Shown: positions 15,529 to 20,601 of the stretch, piece after piece | Layout of the letters: each line of letters starts with the position of its first letter | Numbering within the stretch: position 1 is the first letter of the stretch | DNA from: Sulfurimonadaceae bacterium | GTDB taxonomy: Bacteria > Campylobacterota > Campylobacteria > Campylobacterales > Sulfurimonadaceae | DNA length: 22,589 nucleotides | Assembly (NCBI GenBank): GCA_028685945.1 | Contig: JAQUCZ010000004.1 | Location: 1 to 22,589, forward strand | Reading direction: 5' to 3' | Made by a program: the position numbers and the translations under genes | Notes under the pieces: generated by a model | What the model saw: only the letters and a program-made list of their open reading frames with translations | Databases searched by the model: none | What the model was told of the DNA's origin: nothing

Positions 15529-15560
15529 TCTTTTTTACCTCTATTTTTCTATGAATTTTT

Positions 15561-16865
15561 TTAAGAAGAGGTTATCTTATTGGTCAATTCGGAGATTTTT
15601 GTTTTAAAATCTTCGTCGTTTTCGATGAGTTCATTGATTTTTTTGATCGTATGGCTGATTGCGGTGTGATCTTTCATACCGAAATACTGTGCAAGTTGCG
15701 GCATGGTGTTTTGGGTGAGTTCGCGGCAAAGGTAGATAGCGATTCTACGCGCATATACGAGATTTTGGCTTCTGCTTTTGGAGCGAATTTCGCTGGGTTT
15801 GACGTTGAGATCTTTTGCGACGCTTTGGGTGATCGTATCGAGCGTGAGATTGGCGCGATTCTCTTGGAGTTGGTCTTTGAGAACGTTTTTTGTAAAGCTT
15901 AAATCTATATCGACATGCATCAACTGTGAATAGGCATGGAGTTTGGAGAGGATACCCTCTATCTCACGTACGTTGCTTTCGATAACGGTTGCTATATAGT
16001 TTACGATATCTTTGGAGAGTTTGACTTTGTTAATCTCGCATTTCTTTTCGATAATAGCGATTTTTGTCTCAAGTTCGGGTGGTTGAATGTCGGCAACAAG
16101 ACCCCATTCAAAGCGACTTTGAAGACGTTTTTCGAGTCCGCCAATTTTTTTTGGATGTTTGTCGGCGGTTAAAATGATCTGTTTGCCGGCTCCCTTAAGT
16201 GCTTCAAAAGTGTGGAAAAACTCCTCTTGTATCCCCTCTTTATTGCTTAAAAATTGGATATCGTCGATAAGAAGCACGTCGCATTTACGGTATTTTTCTT
16301 GAAATCGCTCCATAGTTTTGTTACGTACGTTACGGATAAAATCGTTCAAAAACTGCTCAACCGTGGTGTAGATAACGCTTTTGCCTTGGTTTTGAAAAAC
16401 GTTTCCTGCCGCTTGCATCAGGTGGGTTTTGCCAAGCCCGACCCCTCCGTAGATAAAGAGCGGATTGTACACCTTGCCTGCATTTTCGCTTACGCTTTTT
16501 ACCGCCGCGTAGGCAAACTGGTTCGAGCCGCCCACCATAAAGTTATCGAAAGTGTGGGAGGGGTTTAAAAGGGAATGTTGTACTTTTTGTTCCGTTTTTT
16601 GTTTGGTCTTAACACTTGTTACTTCGTTTTTAAGAGAGATCGTGACACTTACTTTCGATCCCGTTTTTACTTCGAAGAGATGAGCTATTTTTTCGGTGTA
16701 TTTACTTTTGATCCAGTTGGCGATCAGCGCATTGGGTGCATAAAAAACCGCCAAGTCGCTTGTCGATTTTTTTACGTCGTAAGAAAGTTGTTTGATATAC
16801 CTGTTGTATTCGACTTCCGTAATCTCGTTTTTGAGTGCTGCGAGCACCTCTTGCCCTATATTCAC
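15561..16865 (-). CDS. dnaA: Chromosomal replication initiator DnaA
   Basis: AAA+ ATPase that binds DnaA boxes and opens the origin. In 434 residues it shows domain I (1-75), a short linker, the AAA+ core with Walker A GGVGLGKT (140-147) and Walker B LLIDDIQFL (198-206), a sensor-like ILTADKHP (231-238), and domain IV with RSKSRSQNLVYARRIAIYL (361-379) and the DnaA signature DHTAISHTIKKI (399-410). Translation starts at GTG 16865, because the overlapping ATG two bases upstream is followed directly by TGA. AAGG stands nine bases before the GTG. The start codon lies within a TATTCAC box and three more boxes lie upstream, so autoregulation is likely. Another box is inside the gene (15925-15933). 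Confidence 0.98.
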   Translation of the reverse strand: MNIGQEVLAALKNEITEVEYNRYIKQLSYDVKKSTSDLAVFYAPNALIANWIKSKYTEKIAHLFEVKTGSKVSVTISLKNEVTSVKTKQKTEQKVQHSLLNPSHTFDNFMVGGSNQFAYAAVKSVSENAGKVYNPLFIYGGVGLGKTHLMQAAGNVFQNQGKSVIYTTVEQFLNDFIRNVRNKTMERFQEKYRKCDVLLIDDIQFLSNKEGIQEEFFHTFEALKGAGKQIILTADKHPKKIGGLEKRLQSRFEWGLVADIQPPELETKIAIIEKKCEINKVKLSKDIVNYIATVIESNVREIEGILSKLHAYSQLMHVDIDLSFTKNVLKDQLQENRANLTLDTITQSVAKDLNVKPSEIRSKSRSQNLVYARRIAIYLCRELTQNTMPQLAQYFGMKDHTAISHTIKKINELIENDEDFKTKISELTNKITSS

Positions 16866-16966
16866 ATTGTGACCTTATTTTGTAGTAATATGTGAATAGT
16901 AACAAGAAGTTCCATAAAAAAGGGTTAAAACTGTGTGAATAAAGAGGAACGCGTTCGTGTGAATAA
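16858..16966. other. DnaA box cluster upstream of dnaA
   Basis: Four boxes: ATATTCACA (16858-16866, + strand, overlapping the dnaA start) and, on the - strand, CTATTCACA (16891-16899), TTATTCACA (16934-16942) and TTATTCACA (16958-16966). The 170-bp gap 16866-17035 otherwise holds the ruvC promoter and one TGGCATGT (16979-16986). The cluster may form the second half of a bipartite origin, as in Helicobacter, and/or control dnaA transcription. Which of these applies cannot be decided from sequence. Confidence 0.75.
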
Positions 16967-17000
16967 CTTTTAAATCTATGGCATGTGCGAAGAATTTGTA

Positions 17001-17031
17001 TATAATTTGCAAAAACTTTTAGTCGACGGAG
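17001..17031 (+). promoter_or_regulatory. ruvC -10 box and ribosome site
   Basis: TATAAT at 17001-17006 (within GTATATAAT) and GGAG at 17028-17031, four bases before ATG 17036. The region just upstream holds the dispersed word TGGCATGT (16979-16986), near where a -35 would lie. Confidence 0.65.
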
Positions 17032-17035
17032 CATT

Positions 17036-17509
17036 ATGGTAATTTTGGGGATAGATCCGGGGACGCGCAACATGGGATATGCTCTGATTTCACTCGAAAA
17101 CGGTAAAATCTCTTTGATTGAAGCGGGGCTTATTAAAATGAAAGCGGAAGACCTGCAGTTTCAAATTCCTCAAATGGTAGAGGCACTAGAGAATATTTTT
17201 AAAAACCATAAAATAGACGAAGTGGCGCTTGAGGATATTTTTTATGCACACAACCCTGCTACGACGATAAAACTTGCCCAATTTCGGGGTGCGATAATGC
17301 TTAAACTTTTACAGGAGTTCGGGCAGTTTCACGAATACACCGCGCTTCAAGTGAAAAAGTCGCTTACGGGTAAAGCCAAAGCGGCAAAAGAGCAGGTAGC
17401 GTTTATGGTCAAGCGTCTTTTAAATATCAAAGGGGAGATTAAACCTTTGGATATAACCGATGCGATGGCGGTTGCAATCACCCATTCCCAAAGAGTTAGG
17501 TTAAAATAG
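17036..17509 (+). CDS. ruvC: Holliday junction endonuclease RuvC
   Basis: Resolves Holliday junctions together with RuvAB during recombination and repair of stalled forks. The 157-residue length fits. The four acidic active-site residues are D7 (LGIDPGT), E66 (VALEDIFY), D139 and D142 (DITDAMAVAITH). The basic segment LTGKAKAAKEQV (110-121) matches the DNA-contact region. ATG 17036 has GGAG and a TATAAT upstream. It is transcribed divergently from dnaA, away from the origin. The GGDEF/PilZ gene follows 56 bp downstream on the same strand, and could be co-transcribed. Confidence 0.97.
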   Translation: MVILGIDPGTRNMGYALISLENGKISLIEAGLIKMKAEDLQFQIPQMVEALENIFKNHKIDEVALEDIFYAHNPATTIKLAQFRGAIMLKLLQEFGQFHEYTALQVKKSLTGKAKAAKEQVAFMVKRLLNIKGEIKPLDITDAMAVAITHSQRVRLK

Positions 17510-17565
17510 ATTTTATCTGTTTTTGGTTATATTGAGAGAGATTTTAGGGATATTTTGGAGTAAGC

Positions 17566-19413
17566 GTGAATATTTGTCATCTATACCGTAACAAATCGAC
17601 CTCTACGCTGATCCAAGAGATTCTGCCCCGTTTAAAAGGGAGCGAGTCGTTTGCGATCGACAGCTTGGAGTCGCTCAAAGAGTACGATGCGTATATCGTA
17701 GAGATAGATAAGCTTGATGAAAACACAAAAGCGCAACTGCTTCGTTTTTTGCAAAGCGAGCCTCCGAAATTGCTCTATTTTTTAGTCGGCAGTACGTGCG
17801 ATCTCTCTATTCTTAAACTGGCACTCGAAGTAAAAGCAAAGTCGCTTATCACATCCTCCCAAGACCCAAAAACCGTTCTTTCTCAAATCCAAGAGGATTA
17901 CCAAAATTTTCAAATAAGCGATCTTAAATACAAACTCGGCAGAGCCTCTTTCGAATCTCTTCTTTTTTTGTTTTTTAAAGACAAAGAACTTCTTTACGTG
18001 AGCGAAAAACTTTTAAAAGAGTTTGCTTACGGGAATATTCTCGAGGTCAAAGAGAAGTTGCTGCCGCAAATCGCTCTTGAGGAGCTTTTTGACAAAAACG
18101 TCGTTTCCGAGAAAACCGTTCTCAACCAAAACATTCAAACGACCGCCTACCATGCCAGAAGCCTCTCGACATCCGAAAACAACGAAACGATTATTTTTTT
18201 AGACCCTTTTAAAAAAGAGACCCGTCTCGTCGATAAGATGAGTTTTATCTCCAATCGGCTCAGTTTTATAGAGTTTTTAAAAGATAGACTGGCGCAATCG
18301 AGCGTTTCTCAAGCGCATATTTCGCTGATAACCCTTCATATTGAAAATGTTTCTAAATTACGCGAAAATCTCACCGAACTCGAACTTGAAGAGATGATAA
18401 AAGATTTCCTGCTTCAAGTGGAGATGATGCTAGAGGGGAAAGTTGCGTTTGCCCAGTATAATCAAAATTTTTACGTCGCACTGTTTGAAAATATAGAGTT
18501 TGAAGCGCTAAAGAAAAAAGCAAATCAATTCAATCTGGAAATTACGGGATATTTAAATAAACAAAAATATGTTCCTTTGCTGGGGATATTTGCATTTGAT
18601 TTGAATAACCAAACGCTTAATTTCGCACTCACGATGCTTGAGAAGTTAGTCCGCAGAGAACTCAAACAAGAGGACGTAAAAGGTACTAACATAGAGTTTA
18701 TAACTAACATCCAAGAAAGTATGGATGAGAGGGAGATAATATATAATCTTCTCGAATCTGTTTTTACGAACGGTTCCGATATCAAACTTTTAAATTTTTA
18801 CAAAGGGTTGTGTATCAACACCTCCGCAAAAATTATAAAAACAAAAAACGAAGACGTTTACGTGCAGTTTGAGCATCTTCAAGGGCTTGTAATGAAGGTC
18901 GAGGGGCAAACGGTGCTGCAATCTTCACGTTTCTCGAAGGATATTCAAGCAACAATCAAACATTTAAGCTTAGAGAAAAAAATAGCCATGCTGACCAACT
19001 TTAAAATGCTGGATACAAGTGCCAATGCCAGAAAATACTCACGCGTTACTACATCGTCAAAAACGTTAGTGGTGCTCTCTTATAAAGGCGCTACGCTTAA
19101 CGGAGAGGTATTTGATATCTCCGTCACCTCTATAGCGATCGACGTCATCTATGCAAAACTTTTCGATCTTATAGAGGATCAAACGGTGCAGCTTACGTTT
19201 ATTCTTCCCTCAACCGCTGCAACGGACGGATTTATTCGGATCAAAACCTATGCGAAAGTTGTTTATCAAAGCTGTCAGGAAAAAACCTGCAAGATCGTAT
19301 GCGAGTTTGTAAAAGACGAAAGCTTGGAATCGATTTTGATGGAGTATGTTTATAACAGACAAAAAGAGATTATTACCGAACTTAAAATGATTTCAAAAAA
19401 CAGTGCTCTTTAG
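17566..19413 (+). CDS. Degenerate GGDEF protein with C-terminal PilZ (c-di-GMP receptor-like) domain
   Basis: A 615-residue soluble protein starting at GTG 17566, with GGAG five bases upstream. The N-terminal 1-110 has a receiver-like alternation of strands and helices (DAYIVEIDKL, LLYFLVGST), but I cannot place a phosphoacceptor with certainty. Residues 225-390 resemble a GGDEF domain (FISNRLSFIEFLKDRLAQ, SLITLHIENVSKL), but the signature loop is AQYNQNFYVALFE, so cyclase activity is unlikely. Residues 405-480 look like the domain that precedes PilZ in YcgR-type proteins. The PilZ domain begins at R489-x3-R493 (RKYSR) and has D517-x-S519 (EVFDISVTS), where the usual final Gly is Ser. c-di-GMP binding is therefore plausible. 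No membrane helix is seen. Its target is unknown. Confidence 0.8.
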   Translation: MNICHLYRNKSTSTLIQEILPRLKGSESFAIDSLESLKEYDAYIVEIDKLDENTKAQLLRFLQSEPPKLLYFLVGSTCDLSILKLALEVKAKSLITSSQDPKTVLSQIQEDYQNFQISDLKYKLGRASFESLLFLFFKDKELLYVSEKLLKEFAYGNILEVKEKLLPQIALEELFDKNVVSEKTVLNQNIQTTAYHARSLSTSENNETIIFLDPFKKETRLVDKMSFISNRLSFIEFLKDRLAQSSVSQAHISLITLHIENVSKLRENLTELELEEMIKDFLLQVEMMLEGKVAFAQYNQNFYVALFENIEFEALKKKANQFNLEITGYLNKQKYVPLLGIFAFDLNNQTLNFALTMLEKLVRRELKQEDVKGTNIEFITNIQESMDEREIIYNLLESVFTNGSDIKLLNFYKGLCINTSAKIIKTKNEDVYVQFEHLQGLVMKVEGQTVLQSSRFSKDIQATIKHLSLEKKIAMLTNFKMLDTSANARKYSRVTTSSKTLVVLSYKGATLNGEVFDISVTSIAIDVIYAKLFDLIEDQTVQLTFILPSTAATDGFIRIKTYAKVVYQSCQEKTCKIVCEFVKDESLESILMEYVYNRQKEIITELKMISKNSAL

Positions 19414-19461
19414 AGATCACTCTTAATTCCTTGGCATGTGGTATTTCTAAAACGAACTTGT

Positions 19462-19480
19462 TATAATTGCGCAAAAAAGG
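19462..19480 (+). promoter_or_regulatory. ppnP -10 box and ribosome site
   Basis: TATAAT at 19462-19467 and AAAAAAGG at 19473-19480, six bases before ATG 19487. The transcript would be nearly leaderless apart from the ribosome site. A TGGCATGT word lies 23 bases before the -10 (19432-19439). Confidence 0.6.
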
Positions 19481-19486
19481 AATAAC

Positions 19487-19798
19487 ATGTCGCATTTTAA
19501 TAACGTAAACGTAAAAAAAGAGGCAAATATCTACTTTGACGGTAAGGTTACGAGCCGTACGGTAGAGTTTAACGACGGAACTAGAAAAACGTTGGGGATA
19601 ATGCTTCCGGGCGAGTACACGTTTAGTACGGCGGAAAAAGAGATTATGGATATATTTTCGGGGGAGTTTGAATTAAAACTGCCTAACGAAACGGCGTTTG
19701 TTACGATGAGCGGACCTTGCTCGTTTGAAGTGGATGCTAACAGCGCTTTTGATATAAAAGTAAACAAAGTTACCGATTATTGCTGCTCTTATTTGTAA
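19487..19798 (+). CDS. ppnP: Pyrimidine/purine nucleoside phosphorylase PpnP (YaiE/DUF1255 family)
   Basis: A small cupin-fold phosphorylase; the E. coli homologue YaiE splits many nucleosides with phosphate, giving base and ribose-1-phosphate. The 103-residue protein carries the family blocks NIYFDGKVTSRTVEF (15-29), then LGIMLPGEYTFSTAEKEIMD (36-55), SGEFELKLP and the C-terminal TDYCCSYL, which matches the TSYLCRYL-type ending of YaiE. It belongs to nucleoside salvage in the cytoplasm. Its own -10 box lies just upstream, so it need not depend on the GGDEF/PilZ gene before it. It converges on fliW across a 27-bp gap filled by a hairpin. Confidence 0.93.
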   Translation: MSHFNNVNVKKEANIYFDGKVTSRTVEFNDGTRKTLGIMLPGEYTFSTAEKEIMDIFSGEFELKLPNETAFVTMSGPCSFEVDANSAFDIKVNKVTDYCCSYL

Positions 19799-19809
19799 AA
19801 AGAGGGACG

Positions 19810-19836
19810 CAAGTAAGTAGAATTTCTACTTACTTG
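19810..19836. terminator. Strong hairpin between convergent ppnP and fliW
   Basis: Positions 19810-19821 and 19825-19836 are exact reverse complements, giving a 12-bp stem with a 3-base loop (CAAGTAAGTAGA core). In the fliW direction a T-run (19801-19797) follows nine bases after the stem; in the ppnP direction no clear T-run follows. The fliW stop codon (19826-19828) lies inside the stem. Confidence 0.65.
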
Positions 19837-20212
19837 TAAAAGATTTGATTCTTTCTGCCATGCCGAAATCAGGATGGTCTTGAGGATTTAATACGGCTTG
19901 AGCTACCGTGTTATTGTCGTTATTGATAACAATCGGCGCCAAGAAATTGATAGCAGACTCTTCAAGCGGCTTTTGGATGACAACGATGTTATACACGCTG
20001 CACTTTGATTTGTCGTTTATCTCCAAAAGTGCTTTGACGTCGCTTGGTACGTCGAACGAATACTCTCTGAGTACATAGGGATTGACGATCGTAAACGATA
20101 TCTTCTCGTTATCTGCATCTTGCATCGTAGAGAACAACTCGTCGATTTCGACAATTTTCACCCTTTTTGTATTCTCAAAACCTAAAATATCTTTTTTCAC
20201 TTCGTAGACCAT
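19826..20212 (-). CDS. fliW: Flagellar assembly factor FliW
   Basis: FliW binds both flagellin and the translational repressor CsrA, so flagellin level controls its own translation. The 128-residue form begins MVYEVKKDILGFEN, the typical FliW N-terminus, and includes FTIVNPYVLREYSFDVP (about 40-56) and the C-terminal FLAPIVINNDNNTVAQAVL block (about 89-107). A longer reading begins 33 bp upstream at 20245, but AAGGAG at 20218-20223, five bases before ATG 20212, and the family N-terminus decide for the shorter one. It is the last gene of a leftward run with nrdA and a small unknown gene, an unexpected setting for a flagellar gene. No csrA or flagellin gene lies in the window. Confidence 0.93.
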   Translation of the reverse strand: MVYEVKKDILGFENTKRVKIVEIDELFSTMQDADNEKISFTIVNPYVLREYSFDVPSDVKALLEINDKSKCSVYNIVVIQKPLEESAINFLAPIVINNDNNTVAQAVLNPQDHPDFGMAERIKSFTSK

Positions 20213-20234
20213 AATATCTCCTTTGGCATGGTTT

Positions 20235-20600
20235 TTAAAAGACACCTTCTTTGTATTTCAAGTCACTTGAAATCACGTAGCATGTGGCGTTTTTCAAACT
20301 TGAAATATTATAGCACGTATCGGTTGCAAAAGCAATCATCCCATCTTCGCTTAAAAGGGAAATCCCTTCGCTTAGATTTGCGAGGTGAAGTTTGTCGTTT
20401 TCCAAGAGTTTTGCATCGTGAATCGTGCTGAATTCCAAATCGACGTTGATCCAGTCGTAGTCTCTTGCTGCATCTTGTGCGGCAAGGGAGATAACTATCT
20501 GTTGCGGGGAAACGACGTTGATGCAGCGGAGTTCGCCGTTTTTAAACAAATCGAACCTTTTTAAAAAAGCACTAAATTCGCTCGGCTGCAAGGGTCTCAT
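20235..20600 (-). CDS. Hypothetical protein between nrdA and fliW
   Basis: A 121-residue soluble protein that I do not recognise. It opens with MRPLQPSEFSAFLKRF and has several short beta-like stretches (CINVVSPQQIVISLAAQD, ATCYVISSDLK). No signal peptide, membrane helix or known motif is visible; four cysteines (26, 95, 107 and one near them) show no spaced metal pattern. Its ATG is one base after the nrdA stop (TAATATG), so it is translationally coupled to nrdA. It ends 22 bp before fliW, whose ribosome site lies in that gap. A link to nucleotide reduction or to flagellar assembly would be guesswork. Confidence 0.75.
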   Translation of the reverse strand: MRPLQPSEFSAFLKRFDLFKNGELRCINVVSPQQIVISLAAQDAARDYDWINVDLEFSTIHDAKLLENDKLHLANLSEGISLLSEDGMIAFATDTCYNISSLKNATCYVISSDLKYKEGVF

Positions 20601-20601
20601 A

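Larger units (their letters stand above)
15376..15560. other. Replication origin, dnaA-dnaN intergenic part (oriC with unwinding region)
   Basis: This 185-bp noncoding gap has an AT-only-like stretch (about 15386-15407), TAG triplets (15406-15418), a GC cluster CGGCG (15424-15428), and DnaA boxes TTATTCACA (reverse, 15435-15443), CTATTCACA (15498-15506) and a weaker TTGTTCACT (15507-15515). The order AT-rich, trio, GC clamp, box is that of bacterial basal unwinding systems. Campylobacter and Helicobacter origins are described on this side of dnaA. A further box, CTATTCACA reversed (15925-15933), lies inside dnaA. Confidence 0.8.
864..19439. repeat. Dispersed short word TGGCATGT, 14 copies
   Basis: On the + strand at 864, 1617, 2587, 9724, 10683, 11879, 12326, 16979 and 19432; on the - strand (ACATGCCA) at 1628, 1989, 3104, 7183 and 7347. 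The 7-mer TGGCATG adds copies near 433, 2621, 2670, 6244, 18149, 20224 and 20702. Copies are in genes and gaps and on both strands. Counts were made by eye; an independent-base estimate gives under one 8-mer and about two 7-mers. Confidence 0.75.

Noticed and set aside
16702..17073. Leftward 123-residue reading frame across the dnaA upstream region
   Set aside because: It overlaps dnaA, the DnaA boxes and the ruvC start, has an arginine/tyrosine-rich non-protein-like composition and no ribosome site.
20213..20245. Upstream ATG for fliW at 20245
   Set aside because: It would overlap the unknown gene and contain the AAGGAG site used by ATG 20212; FliW proteins begin at the equivalent of MVYEV.
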